From the NCBI RefSeq assembly GCF_023703325.1, contig NZ_JAMQGM010000028.1, forward strand, positions 1 through 64,000: a DNA stretch of 64,000 nucleotides. Reading direction: 5' to 3'. The stretch comes from Streptomyces meridianus. Lineage in GTDB: Bacteria > Actinomycetota > Actinomycetes > Streptomycetales > Streptomycetaceae. Of the stretch, positions 44,150 to 52,627 are shown one piece after another. Within the stretch, counting starts at the first letter, position 1. Each line of letters begins with the position of its first letter. The notes beneath the pieces were generated by a model, which was not told the DNA's origin, made no database searches, and saw only the letters and a list, made by a program, of their open reading frames with translations. A program made the translations under genes and the position numbers.

Positions 44150-45246
44150 ACCTGGCGACCGCGGCCAACGAGAACTTGGCCGACATCAGCAATGTGCTGA
44201 TCTACTCGGCGATGGCGGTCTACACGCTCGCCTTCCTCGCCCACATCGCCGAGTGGGTGTTCGGCAGCCGCAGCAGGGTCGCCCGGACGGCCGCCGCGCT
44301 GACGGAGCCGGCTGCTGCGGCGGGCTCCGGTTCCGCGCCGGTCACCGTCCGGACCGGCGGCAAGGGCGGCGGCGCCGCTGTCGCCGAACGCCCCCGGGTC
44401 GTCACCCGCTCGGTCACCGGTGCGCGCGACGTCCCCGACGGGCCGGGCGCGGCCGGCGACGACGAGCAGGGCGACCTCTACGGCCGGATCGCCGTGTCGC
44501 TGACGGTGCTCGCGTTCCTCGTGCACGCCGGCGGGGTGGTCGCCCGAGCGCTGTCCGTCGAGCGCGCGCCCTGGGGCAACATGTACGAGTTCTCCACCAC
44601 CTTCTCGGCGGTGGCCGTGGGCGCGTACCTGGTGCTGCTGGCCTCCGGGAAACCGGTGCGCTGGATCGGGCTGCCGCTGGTCACGACGGTTCTGCTCGAC
44701 CTCGGTCTGGCCGTGACCGTCCTCTACACCGCCAGCGACCAGCTCGTCCCCGCGCTGCACTCGTACTGGCTGTGGATCCACGTCTCCTGCGCGATCATTT
44801 CCGGTGCGGTGTTCTACCTCGGCGCCGTGGGCACGCTGCTCTACCTGTTCCGAGACCGGTACGAGGCGAAGCTCGCGGTACCGCAGGGGCCGCAGCCGGG
44901 CGCGTTCGCGTCGTCCGTGCTGGAGCGGCTGCCGTCGGCGGCGAGCCTCGACAAGTTCGCCTACCGGATCAACGCGGTGATCTTCCCGCTGTGGACGTTC
45001 ACGATCATCGCGGGGGCGATCTGGGCCGAGGCGGCGTGGGGACGCTACTGGGGGTGGGACCCCAAGGAGGTCTGGTCCTTCATCACCTGGGTCGCGTACG
45101 CCTGTTACCTGCACGCTCGGGCCACGGCGGGCTGGAAGGGGCGGAAGGCGGCCTACCTGGCGCTGATCGCGTTCGCGTGCTTCCTGTTCAACTACTACGG
45201 GGTGAACATCTTCATCACCGGCAAGCACTCGTACGCGGGGGTGTGA
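44146..45246 (+). CDS. ccsB: Cytochrome c biogenesis protein CcsB (ResC)
   Basis: A 366-residue membrane heme exporter/ligase partner of ResB. The diagnostic WWD-type domain is WGRYWGWDPKEVWSFITWVAYACYL. Flanking His residues (HAGGV, HSYWLWIHVS, the latter in a helix before the WWD loop) coordinate heme. A Gly/Arg-rich segment follows the first helix. GTG 44146 overlaps the resB stop. It is the last gene of the maturation operon. Confidence 0.95.
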   Translation: MNLATAANENLADISNVLIYSAMAVYTLAFLAHIAEWVFGSRSRVARTAAALTEPAAAAGSGSAPVTVRTGGKGGGAAVAERPRVVTRSVTGARDVPDGPGAAGDDEQGDLYGRIAVSLTVLAFLVHAGGVVARALSVERAPWGNMYEFSTTFSAVAVGAYLVLLASGKPVRWIGLPLVTTVLLDLGLAVTVLYTASDQLVPALHSYWLWIHVSCAIISGAVFYLGAVGTLLYLFRDRYEAKLAVPQGPQPGAFASSVLERLPSAASLDKFAYRINAVIFPLWTFTIIAGAIWAEAAWGRYWGWDPKEVWSFITWVAYACYLHARATAGWKGRKAAYLALIAFACFLFNYYGVNIFITGKHSYAGV

Positions 45247-45578
45247 CGGGGGGTTCGGGGACGGGGCGTTTCCGGGACGGACGGGGTGAGCCGGGGTCGG
45301 GCTCGGCCGGGCCGGTTCGGGTGCGGCGGCCGGGGTCTCGGCGGGACCGGCGTGCGTGGCGGCTCCGGGCGCCGGGACCTGCGGGCTCGGGGGGCCTGGA
45401 CCGTATCGGGCCGGTTGAAGCCCTTTTCGGATCGCTGAACCCGGCTACGGCCCACAAATAGTCCCCTTGCCTTCGGCATGGGGAACCCCACCGTGTTCAG
45501 GCCCCCCGACCCTCCGGCCCCGTCCCCCTCCGGTCGAATGGCGGGTGGCCTGTGGGCCGGGATGGGGGAGAGGGGACG
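45247..45578. other. Intergenic region between convergent ccsB and PLDc_N gene
   Basis: A very GC-rich 332-bp stretch without a convincing gene. A hairpin (CCCCTTGCC at 45463-45471 against GGCATGGGG at 45475-45483, one mismatch) is the only structure I see; it may act as a terminator. Confidence 0.4.
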
Positions 45579-45896
45579 TCAGGCGGTGTGCGGTGGGGGG
45601 TCCTCCGGGTTCTCCTTCTTCTCCTGGTCCTTCTTGAGGGAGTCGAGGAAGTCCGGGTTGTCGTCCGGGGCCACCCACTGGCGGCGGACGGAGCGGCCGC
45701 CGGGGCTCGTGCGGCGCGGGCGGCCGACCGCGATCCAGGCGACCGGGCCGATCAGCACCTGGCCGAAGAGCAGGATGATGAACACCCAGGCGATCTTGGG
45801 GAGTTTGCGGACCTCGTCCTCCGGCGTGTTGAGGCACTCGATGAACGTGTAGATCCACAGGGCCAGGACCAGCAGGAACGGCAGATACCTCAGCAT
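45579..45896 (-). CDS. PLDc_N-domain small membrane protein
   Basis: A 105-residue protein with two membrane helices: LRYLPFLLVLALWIYTFIECL and IAWVFIILLFGQVLIGPVAWIAV, then an Arg-rich cytosolic tail ending in an acidic Lys/Glu/Pro segment. This matches the phospholipase D-nuclease N-terminal domain family, which lacks enzyme residues of its own. The ATG at 45896 opens at the first helix. It is divergent from the menaquinone decarboxylase. No function is known. Confidence 0.85.
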   Translation of the reverse strand: MLRYLPFLLVLALWIYTFIECLNTPEDEVRKLPKIAWVFIILLFGQVLIGPVAWIAVGRPRRTSPGGRSVRRQWVAPDDNPDFLDSLKKDQEKKENPEDPPPHTA

Positions 45897-46038
45897 GGTG
45901 GAGCGGTGCCCCCAGGTTCGGTGGGACGGGTCGGCGCAGGCCGCTGACCGCTCCAGGGTAGTCGTGGGACACGGGGCCGCAGCGGGCGCGTGCCGCCCGG
46001 GGGCGGCGGGCACCGGGCGATGGCGGATACTGGACCGC

Positions 46039-47490
46039 ATGGCTTATGACGATCTTCGCTCGTTCCTCCGGGCGCTGGAGCGCGACGGCGACCTCAAGCG
46101 CATCACGGCCGAAGTCGACCCGTACCTGGAGGTCGGGGAGATCGTCGACCGGGTGAACAAGGCGGGCGGGCCGGCGCTGCTCTTCGAGAACGTCAAGGAC
46201 TCGGCGATGCCGCTGGCCATGAACGTGTTCGGGACCGACCGCAGGCTGCTCAAGTCGCTCGGGCTGGACTCGTACGACGAGATCAGCGAGAAGATCGGCG
46301 GGCTGCTCAAGCCGGAGCTGCCGCAGGGGTTCGTCGGCATGCGCGAGGCGTTCGGCAAGCTCGCCGGCATGACCCATGTGCCGCCGAAGAAGGTGAAGGA
46401 CGGACCGGTGCATGAGGTCGTCCTCACCGGTGACGACGTCGATCTCGACGCGCTCCCGGCCCTGTTCACCTGGCCCGAGGACGGCGGCTCGTTCTTCAAC
46501 CTCGGCCTGACCCACACCAAGGACCCGGAGTCGGGCGTCCGCAACCTGGGCCTCTACCGCCTCCAGCGCCACGACCGCCGCACCATCGGCATGCACTGGC
46601 AGATCCACAAGGACAGCCGGAACCACTACCAGGTGGCGGCCCGGCGCGGCGAACGGCTGCCGGTGGCGATCGCCTTCGGCTGCCCGCCGGCCGTGACGTA
46701 CGCCTCGACGGCGCCGTTGCCGGGCGACATCGACGAGTACCTGTTCGCCGGCTTCGTGCAGGGCAAGCGGGTCGAGATGGTGGACTGCAGGACGGTCCCG
46801 CTCCAGGTCCCTGCCCAGGCCGAGGTGGTGCTGGAGGGGTGGCTCGAGCCAGGAAAGATGCTGCCCGAGGGGCCGTTCGGTGACCACACCGGTTTCTACA
46901 CGCCGCAGGAGGACTTCCCGGCGCTGACCATCGACTGCGTGACGATGCGCCGCCGTCCGCTGCTCCAGTCGATCGTGGTGGGCCGCCCGCCGACGGAGGA
47001 CGGGCCGCTGGGCCGGGCGACCGAGCGGTTCTTCCTGCCGTTGCTCAAGATCATCGTGCCGGACATCGTGGACTACCACCTCCCCGAGTCGGGCGGTTTC
47101 CACAACTGCGCGATCGTCTCCATCGACAAGCGGTACCCGAAGCACGCGCAGAAGGTCATGCACGCCATCTGGGGCGCGCACATGATGTCGCTGACCAAGC
47201 TGATCGTGGTCGTCGACAAGGACTGCGACGTGCACGATCTGCACGAGGTGTCCTGGCGGGCGCTCGGCAACACCGACTACTCGCGTGACCTGACCGTCGT
47301 CGAGGGCCCGGTCGACCACCTGGACCACGCCTCCTACCAGCAGTTCTGGGGCGGCAAGGCGGGCATCGACGCGACCCGGAAGCTGCCCGAGGAGGGCTAC
47401 ACCCGCGACGGGGGCTGGCCCGAGATGGTCGAGTCCGATGCGCAGACGGCCGCGAAGGTGGACCGCCGCTGGAAGGAGTACGGCCTGTGA
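46039..47490 (+). CDS. Menaquinone biosynthesis decarboxylase, UbiD family
   Basis: A prenylated-FMN-dependent decarboxylase of 483 residues acting late in the futalosine menaquinone route, probably removing the carboxyl group of the prenylated naphthoate. Sequence features include the N-terminal FLRALERDGDLKRITAEVDPYLEVGEI, the metal/cofactor region with GLYRLQRHDRRTIGMHWQIHKDSRNHY, and the catalytic Glu neighbourhood in LPEGPFGDHTGFY. It ends overlapping the prenyltransferase start (GTGA). The UbiX-type enzyme that makes its cofactor is 1.6 kb downstream. Confidence 0.93.
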   Translation: MAYDDLRSFLRALERDGDLKRITAEVDPYLEVGEIVDRVNKAGGPALLFENVKDSAMPLAMNVFGTDRRLLKSLGLDSYDEISEKIGGLLKPELPQGFVGMREAFGKLAGMTHVPPKKVKDGPVHEVVLTGDDVDLDALPALFTWPEDGGSFFNLGLTHTKDPESGVRNLGLYRLQRHDRRTIGMHWQIHKDSRNHYQVAARRGERLPVAIAFGCPPAVTYASTAPLPGDIDEYLFAGFVQGKRVEMVDCRTVPLQVPAQAEVVLEGWLEPGKMLPEGPFGDHTGFYTPQEDFPALTIDCVTMRRRPLLQSIVVGRPPTEDGPLGRATERFFLPLLKIIVPDIVDYHLPESGGFHNCAIVSIDKRYPKHAQKVMHAIWGAHMMSLTKLIVVVDKDCDVHDLHEVSWRALGNTDYSRDLTVVEGPVDHLDHASYQQFWGGKAGIDATRKLPEEGYTRDGGWPEMVESDAQTAAKVDRRWKEYGL

Positions 47491-48389
47491 GCAGCGCCTC
47501 AGCCGCGATTGCGCAGCCGGGACGCACCCGGGCCTTCCTGCGCCTGGTGGTGATCGAGCACTCGGTGTTCGCCCTGCCGTTCGCGTACATCGCCGCGCTG
47601 ACGGCGATGTACGAGTGGGACCGGGCCGTCCACTGGGGCCGGCTGTTCCTGGTGACCCTGGCGATGGTCGGCCTCCGCACGTTCGCCATGGCCGTGAACC
47701 GGATCATCGACCGCGAGATCGACGCCCGCAATCCGCGGACCGCCCACCGCGAGCTGGTGACCGGTGCGATGACGGTGCGGCACGCGTGGACGGGCGCGCT
47801 GATCGCGCTGGTGGTCTTCCTGGCGTCGGCGGCGCTGCTCAACCCGCTCTGCCTGGCGCTGGCCCCCGTCGCCGTGATCCCGATGGTCGTCTACCCCTAT
47901 GGCAAGCGCTTCACGAACTTCCCGCAGGCCATCCTGGGCCTGGCCCAGGCGATGGGGCCGATCGGCGGCTGGCTCGCGATCAGCGGCACCTGGTCGTGGG
48001 ACGCGGTGGTTCTCGGCCTCGCGGTGGGAGTGTGGATCGGGGGCTTCGATCTGATCTACGCCTGCCAGGACGTCGAGACCGACCGTGAGACCGGGGTGCT
48101 GTCCGTCCCGGCGCGCTTCGGTGTCCCGGCGGCGATCCGGGGCGCGCGGGTCTGCCATGCGGTGACCACGGGCCTGTTCGTCTGGTACGCCCTGGCCACC
48201 GGCGCGGGTGCCTTCTTCTGGGCGGGCCTGGCGATCGTCGCGGGCGCCTTCGTCTACGAGCACTCGATCGTCCGGCCGAACGACCTGTCCCGGCTGAACC
48301 GGGCGTTCTTCACGGTCAACGGGTTCATCGGCATCGCGTTGTTCGTGTGCGCGCTGCTCGACCTGCTGGTCCGCGGCCTCGGCCGGTGA
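47487..48389 (+). CDS. mqnP: Menaquinone biosynthesis prenyltransferase MqnP (UbiA family)
   Basis: A 300-residue membrane prenyltransferase with about eight helices. The two Asp-rich motifs NRIIDREIDARN and DLIYACQDVETDRE bind Mg2+-polyprenyl diphosphate. It attaches the isoprenoid tail to the dihydroxynaphthoate-type intermediate. Its GTG start overlaps the UbiD-family stop by four bases, and the pairing is characteristic of the futalosine pathway. Confidence 0.93.
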   Translation: MSSASAAIAQPGRTRAFLRLVVIEHSVFALPFAYIAALTAMYEWDRAVHWGRLFLVTLAMVGLRTFAMAVNRIIDREIDARNPRTAHRELVTGAMTVRHAWTGALIALVVFLASAALLNPLCLALAPVAVIPMVVYPYGKRFTNFPQAILGLAQAMGPIGGWLAISGTWSWDAVVLGLAVGVWIGGFDLIYACQDVETDRETGVLSVPARFGVPAAIRGARVCHAVTTGLFVWYALATGAGAFFWAGLAIVAGAFVYEHSIVRPNDLSRLNRAFFTVNGFIGIALFVCALLDLLVRGLGR

Positions 48390-48401
48390 TCCGGGCCGCC
48401 G

Positions 48402-49007
48402 TCAGACGGTGAACCGGTCGGCGCGCGGCTCGGGCCGGTCGCGGAACAGGAACGCCGCGAGCACTCCGCCCATCAGCCCGAAGAGGTGGCCCTGCCAGGA
48501 CACGGCGCCGTTGGTGGGCAGCACGCCCCAGAGGATGGAGCCGTAGAGGAGCGCGACGAGCGCGCCCACCGCGATGTCGACCGGCCGCCGGTCGACGAAG
48601 CCGCGCACCAGCAGGTAGCCGAACAGGCCGAAGACGACGACCGATGCGCCCGCCGTCGTCGAGTACGCGGGCGCGGTCAGCCAGACGCCGAGACCGCCGG
48701 TGACCACGATCACGGCCACGACGCCGGCGAAGCGGCGCAGGTCGCGCACTGCGGCGAGGAAACCGAGGACCAGCAGGGGCAGGGTGTTGGCGGCGACGTG
48801 GTCGAAGCCGAAGTGCAGGAACGACGCCGGGATCACGTCCGGCAGTTCGCCGACGTCGCGCGGGGTGATGCCGTACGTGTCGAGGGCATTGCCGCTCGCG
48901 ACGTCGACCGCCTCCAGCAGCCACAGCAGAGCCACCCAGGCCAGCATGACGACCGCGGCGGCCTTGACCCGCTCGCGGCCGCCGCTGCGCACCGTTCCGT
49001 TCGGCAT
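48402..49007 (-). CDS. Rhomboid-family intramembrane serine protease
   Basis: A 201-residue polytopic protein with six helices. The substrate-entry HFGFDHVAANTLPLL has the conserved His and Asn, the nucleophile is Ser in AGASVVVFGLFG, and the catalytic His is in WQGHLFGLMGG. The ATG at 49007 has GGAGGGAGG upstream. It lies convergent to mqnP and divergent from the UbiX gene, inserted among the menaquinone genes. Its substrate is unknown. Confidence 0.9.
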   Translation of the reverse strand: MPNGTVRSGGRERVKAAAVVMLAWVALLWLLEAVDVASGNALDTYGITPRDVGELPDVIPASFLHFGFDHVAANTLPLLVLGFLAAVRDLRRFAGVVAVIVVTGGLGVWLTAPAYSTTAGASVVVFGLFGYLLVRGFVDRRPVDIAVGALVALLYGSILWGVLPTNGAVSWQGHLFGLMGGVLAAFLFRDRPEPRADRFTV

Positions 49008-49123
49008 CCGTCCTCCCTCCGGTTCCCGGCCGGGGCCGTCATCCAGGCAACGGGCGGGGCCTCGCGGCTGTTCCTGGAGGAGGCACGAGCGGTGCCGGAC
49101 CGGTGCCCGGATAGGCTCGACAC

Positions 49124-49864
49124 GTGCAGCCGTCCCAGTCGAACACCAACCACGCATCCGCTCCGGGAGGGCGTCGGCCCTGGGTGGTCGGGGTCTCCGG
49201 GGCTTCCGGCACGCCGTATGCCGCCGCCGTGCTGCGCGGGCTGCTCCGGGCGGGGGAGGCAGTCGACCTGGTGGTGAGCCGGGCCTCCCGGCTCACCCTG
49301 CTGGACGAGACCGGGTCCGCTTTCCGCGACGCGCACTGGCGCGAGGACCTGCGCAGCTGGCTCTCCCGCGGCGCGGACGGGGATCCCGGCCGGTTCGCGG
49401 AGGACCTCCCCGGCCTGGACGACGTGCGGTTCTGGCCGGCGGGGGACCTGGCGGCGGGGCCGTCGTCGGGGTCCTACCCGGTGAAGGGGATGCTGATCGT
49501 CCCCGCGAGTACGGCCTGTGTGGCCGGCGTGGCGCTGGGGTTGTCGAAGGATCTGCTGCAGCGGGCGGCGAGCGTGACGCTCAAGGAGCGCAGACGGCTC
49601 GTGGTGGCGGTGCGCGAGACCCCGCTGAACGGGCAGACGCTGCGGCATCTGGTGGAGCTGGACGAGGCGGGCGCGGTCGTGCTGCCCGCCTCTCCGGCGT
49701 TCTATGCGGGGGCGACGGACATCCAGGATCTGGTGGACTTCGTCGCCGGGCGGGTACTGGATGCGGCGGAGGTGCCGCATCGGCTGTACCGCAGGTGGAA
49801 GGGGCAACTGGGCGGGGCCGGTGGTGATCACGGTGCGGGTACCGGCCCCCGTCGGGCGTCCTAG
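49124..49864 (+). CDS. ubiX: Flavin prenyltransferase, UbiX family
   Basis: A 246-residue enzyme that transfers dimethylallyl to FMN, making the cofactor of the UbiD-family decarboxylase. The N-terminal VVGVSGASGTPYAAAVLRGLLRAG binds FMN, and MLIVPASTACVAGVALGLSKDLLQRAASVTLKERRRLVVAVRETPL carries the Ser and phosphate-binding Arg residues. A ~30-residue insert (about residues 65-100) with Trp and Asp repeats is larger than in E. coli UbiX. GTG 49124 starts it. Its TAG stop is the left end of inverted-repeat copy B. Confidence 0.9.
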   Translation: MQPSQSNTNHASAPGGRRPWVVGVSGASGTPYAAAVLRGLLRAGEAVDLVVSRASRLTLLDETGSAFRDAHWREDLRSWLSRGADGDPGRFAEDLPGLDDVRFWPAGDLAAGPSSGSYPVKGMLIVPASTACVAGVALGLSKDLLQRAASVTLKERRRLVVAVRETPLNGQTLRHLVELDEAGAVVLPASPAFYAGATDIQDLVDFVAGRVLDAAEVPHRLYRRWKGQLGGAGGDHGAGTGPRRAS

Positions 49865-49932
49865 GGGGTTTTGCGAAAGCCGGCTTTGTCCGCCCGGAGG
49901 GCGGGGAAGGAGGGCTTGCGCAACACTCCTCA
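49861..49932. repeat. Inverted-repeat element, copy B
   Basis: Ends CTAGGGGGTTTTGCGAAAG (left) and CTGAGGAGTGTTGCGCAAG (right, read inward on the minus strand) pair imperfectly around a centre that contains GTCCGCCC and a CCGCCC/GGGCGG hairpin. The left TAG ends ubiX; the right TGA ends the small minus-strand ORF. It is related to copy A at 24103-24170. Confidence 0.75.
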
Positions 49933-50061
49933 GCGCTTCCTGGCGCGGGGGAAGCGGGTCCTGGTGCGGGTGCTCCCGGCGGCGCCGCGGATCGTGCGTG
50001 AACGGTCGGCTCGCTCCTGCAGCTCACGCATGTGGGCCAGTGCAACCTCGATCGTGTACAC
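49930..50061 (-). CDS. Small basic hypothetical protein (43 aa)
   Basis: GTG 50061 to TGA 49930 gives MYTIEVALAHMRELQERADR followed by an Arg/Thr-rich tail ending RKR. The amphipathic N-terminal helix and basic tail are typical of small Streptomyces proteins. AGGAG lies 11 bases upstream. It is divergent from the Lrp gene and convergent with ubiX. Too short for usual gene callers; no function is known. Confidence 0.55.
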   Translation of the reverse strand: MYTIEVALAHMRELQERADRSRTIRGAAGSTRTRTRFPRARKR

Positions 50062-50186
50062 GGTGAAACTCACTCCTGAAGGATCATCATTGATCGTGTG
50101 ATGGATTCCCAGGGCTCGTTGCCCTGTGTACCTTAGATTCTATACGCAGATCCGCAAAAACGCTAAACAATGGAAGGCGCCAGGTT

Positions 50187-50639
50187 ATGGACGTGGTGGA
50201 CAGGCAGCTCATCCAGGCACTCCGGGAGAACGGCAGGGCCTCCTACGCCGAACTGGGTCGGCTGGTCGGTCTCTCCGGCCCCAGCGTCACGGACCGCATC
50301 AACCGCCTGGAAGCCGCCGGAGTGATCACCGGCTACCGCGCCACCGTCGACTCCGCGTCGCTCGGTCTCGGCGTCACCGCCCTGATCGGCATCTCCCTGT
50401 CCGACGCGACCGACCACCAGGACGTCGCCGAACGTCTGCGGGATCTCGCCGAAATCGAGGACTGCTGGTTCATCGCGGGTGACGACTCGTACATGCTCAA
50501 GGTCCGGGTCGGCGACGTGGACGGCCTGGAGCGCACCATCCGGCGGCTCTCCGGGACCAAGGGCGTCTCCCGCACCCGGACCACGATCGTGCTCTCCACC
50601 AAGTGGGAGAACCGGGTCGGCGAACTGCCCGAGGAGTGA
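50187..50639 (+). CDS. Lrp/AsnC-family transcriptional regulator
   Basis: A 150-residue regulator. The N-terminal winged helix is VDRQLIQALRENGRASYAELGRLVGLSGPSVTDRINRLEAAGVITGYRA, and the C-terminal RAM domain is ALIGISLSDATDHQDVAERLRDLAEIEDCWFIAGDDSYMLKVRVGD, which binds an amino acid or similar ligand in a multimer. It lies just before mqnE, so control of the menaquinone gene by an amino-acid signal is possible but unproven. Confidence 0.92.
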   Translation: MDVVDRQLIQALRENGRASYAELGRLVGLSGPSVTDRINRLEAAGVITGYRATVDSASLGLGVTALIGISLSDATDHQDVAERLRDLAEIEDCWFIAGDDSYMLKVRVGDVDGLERTIRRLSGTKGVSRTRTTIVLSTKWENRVGELPEE

Positions 50640-50750
50640 CCTCCGCTCGGGCCCGCTGCGCCGGGCGGGGCAGGGGACGCGCCGCGGCCGCCGCGACGGG
50701 GTGGCGTAGGCTCGACGGGTCCGATCGGAACACATACGGGAGGCGGCCGG

Positions 50751-51914
50751 ATGGACGCGGGACTCAAGCGTGAGCTGGAGCAGAAGGTCCGTGCCGGGGA
50801 GCGGCTGACCCGCGAGGACGGCATCGCGCTGTACGCGTGCGACGACCTCGCCTGGCTGGGGGGCCTCGCCCACGAGGTGCGGACCGAGAAGAACGGCGAC
50901 GTCGTCCACTTCAACGTCAACCGTCACCTCAACATGACGAACGTGTGCACCGCCTCGTGCGCCTACTGCTCGTTCCAGCGCAAGCCGGGCGAGAAGGACG
51001 CGTACACGATGCGCATCGAAGAGGCCGTCCGCCTCGCCAAGGCGATGGAGAACGACAACCTCACCGAGCTGCACATCGTCAACGGCCTCCACCCGACCCT
51101 GCCCTGGCGCTACTACCCGCGCTCGCTCAAGGCGCTCAAGGAAGCCCTGCCGGACGTCTCGCTGAAGGCGTTCACGGCCACCGAGATCCACCACTTCGAG
51201 ACGATCTCCGGTATGTCCGCCTCCGAGATCCTCGACGAGCTCATCGAGGCCGGCCTCGAGTCGCTGACCGGTGGCGGCGCCGAGATCTTCGACTGGGAGG
51301 TCCGGCAGCACATCGTCGACCACGCCACCCACTGGGAGGACTGGTCGCGCATCCACCGCCTCGCGCACGAGAAGGGCCTCAAAACCCCGTGCACGATGCT
51401 GTACGGGCACATCGAGGAGCCCCGTCACCGCGTCGACCACGTGCTGCGGCTGCGCGAACTCCAGGACGAGACCGGCGGCTTCCAGGTCTTCATCCCGCTG
51501 CGCTACCAGCACGACTTCGTCGACATGCAGGACGGCAAGGTCCGCAACCGGCTCCAGGCACGGACGACGATGGCGACCGGGGCCGAGGCCCTGAAGACCT
51601 TCGCGGTCTCCCGCCTGCTCTTCGACAACGTCCCGCACGTCAAGGTGTTCTGGGTCATGCACGGCGTGCAGACCGCCCAGCTCGCGCTCCAGCACGGCGC
51701 GGACGACATGGACGGCTCGGTCGTCGAATACAAGATCACGCACGACGCCGACAACTTCGGCACCCCGAACAAGCTCGGCCGCGACGACCTGCTCGACCTC
51801 ATCCGTGACGCCGGGTTCCGGCCGGTGGAGCGCAACACCCGCTACGAGATCATCCGCGAGTACCCCGGCCCCGACCCGGACCGCCGCGAGTCACCGCAGC
51901 CCATGCGGGTCTGA
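50751..51914 (+). CDS. mqnE: Aminofutalosine synthase MqnE (radical SAM)
   Basis: A 387-residue radical-SAM enzyme that joins 3-[(1-carboxyvinyl)oxy]benzoate and SAM to form aminofutalosine in menaquinone synthesis. The [4Fe-4S] motif is CTASCAYC (Cys66, Cys70, Cys73) in NMTNVCTASCAYCSFQ, followed by the barrel with ELHIVNGLHPTLPWRYY and TGGGAEIFDWEVR. Futalosine genes mqnA, C and D are not in this window. ATG 50751 fits an upstream GGGAGG. A hairpin follows. Confidence 0.95.
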   Translation: MDAGLKRELEQKVRAGERLTREDGIALYACDDLAWLGGLAHEVRTEKNGDVVHFNVNRHLNMTNVCTASCAYCSFQRKPGEKDAYTMRIEEAVRLAKAMENDNLTELHIVNGLHPTLPWRYYPRSLKALKEALPDVSLKAFTATEIHHFETISGMSASEILDELIEAGLESLTGGGAEIFDWEVRQHIVDHATHWEDWSRIHRLAHEKGLKTPCTMLYGHIEEPRHRVDHVLRLRELQDETGGFQVFIPLRYQHDFVDMQDGKVRNRLQARTTMATGAEALKTFAVSRLLFDNVPHVKVFWVMHGVQTAQLALQHGADDMDGSVVEYKITHDADNFGTPNKLGRDDLLDLIRDAGFRPVERNTRYEIIREYPGPDPDRRESPQPMRV

Positions 51915-51928
51915 AGTCCCTCCGCACG

Positions 51929-51975
51929 CCGGGGGCGGGAGCGGGGCGCCGCAGGGCCCGCGCTCCCGCCCCCGG
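51929..51975 (+). terminator. Hairpin after mqnE
   Basis: A perfect 15-bp GC-rich stem (51929-51943 and 51961-51975) with a 17-base loop, 15 bp past the mqnE stop and just before the next gene. Confidence 0.65.
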
Positions 51976-51994
51976 TGGCGTTATCGTCGGCCGC

Positions 51995-52525
51995 ATGTCG
52001 GTCACCTTCACCCTCGACCCGCGAATGACGCCCGAACTGCTCGCCGGTATCGGCGCGTTGTGGGCGGACGTCTCCAACGCCGGGGGAGCGGTCGGTTTCG
52101 TGCCGCCGGTGACCGCCGACGACATCCGCCCCGAGATCGTCAAGCTGCTCGCGGCGGTGGCCGACGGCCGGGCCCGGCTCCTCGTCGGCCGCGGTGCCGA
52201 CGGCAGTCCCGTGGCCACCGCCCTGCTGACGTACAACGCCGCACGGATCATGCGGCACTGGCTCTGGGTGCACACCGTCATGGTCCGCCCCTCGCTCCAG
52301 GGGCAGGGCCACGGCCGGGCCCTGATGGCGGCCGTGGCCGGTGAGGCCCGGGCCATGGACGGCGTCGAGAGCCTCCGGCTCACCTGCCGGGGCGGGCTCG
52401 GCCTCGAGGACTTCTACGCCCGGTGCGGCTACCGCGAGGTGGGGCGGGTGCCCCGGGCGATCCGGGTCGCGGACGACGACTACCGCGACGACGTCACCCT
52501 CTGGCTGCCGCTCCGGCAGACGTGA
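51995..52525 (+). CDS. GNAT-family N-acetyltransferase
   Basis: A 176-residue acetyl-CoA-dependent acyltransferase. The acetyl-CoA pyrophosphate loop is RPSLQGQGHGRALMAAV, with LWVHTVMV as beta-4, and DFYARCGYREVGRVPRAI is the C-terminal motif. The acceptor is unknown; a small molecule or protein amine is possible. It follows the mqnE hairpin by about 20 bp. Confidence 0.9.
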   Translation: MSVTFTLDPRMTPELLAGIGALWADVSNAGGAVGFVPPVTADDIRPEIVKLLAAVADGRARLLVGRGADGSPVATALLTYNAARIMRHWLWVHTVMVRPSLQGQGHGRALMAAVAGEARAMDGVESLRLTCRGGLGLEDFYARCGYREVGRVPRAIRVADDDYRDDVTLWLPLRQT

Positions 52526-52627
52526 GCGCTGCCGCACGACCGCCGACCGGCCCGCGCAACCGATCACAAAGGGGGCGTGATTCACTGGACGGGCAGCAGC
52601 CCGTGCCTGCGGAGGAGAAAGAACACC

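Noticed and set aside
45195..45491. Minus-strand open frame overlapping the ccsB end
   Set aside because: The composition is nearly all Pro and Arg, with no start signal; treated as non-coding.
49871..50101. 76-codon plus-strand frame after ubiX
   Set aside because: It runs through repeat copy B and opposite the better-supported 43-residue minus-strand ORF, with no plausible start signal.
50201..50300. Possible tRNA-like inverted repeats around the Lrp gene
   Set aside because: They lie within coding sequence and cannot form a full cloverleaf. No tRNA was found in the window.
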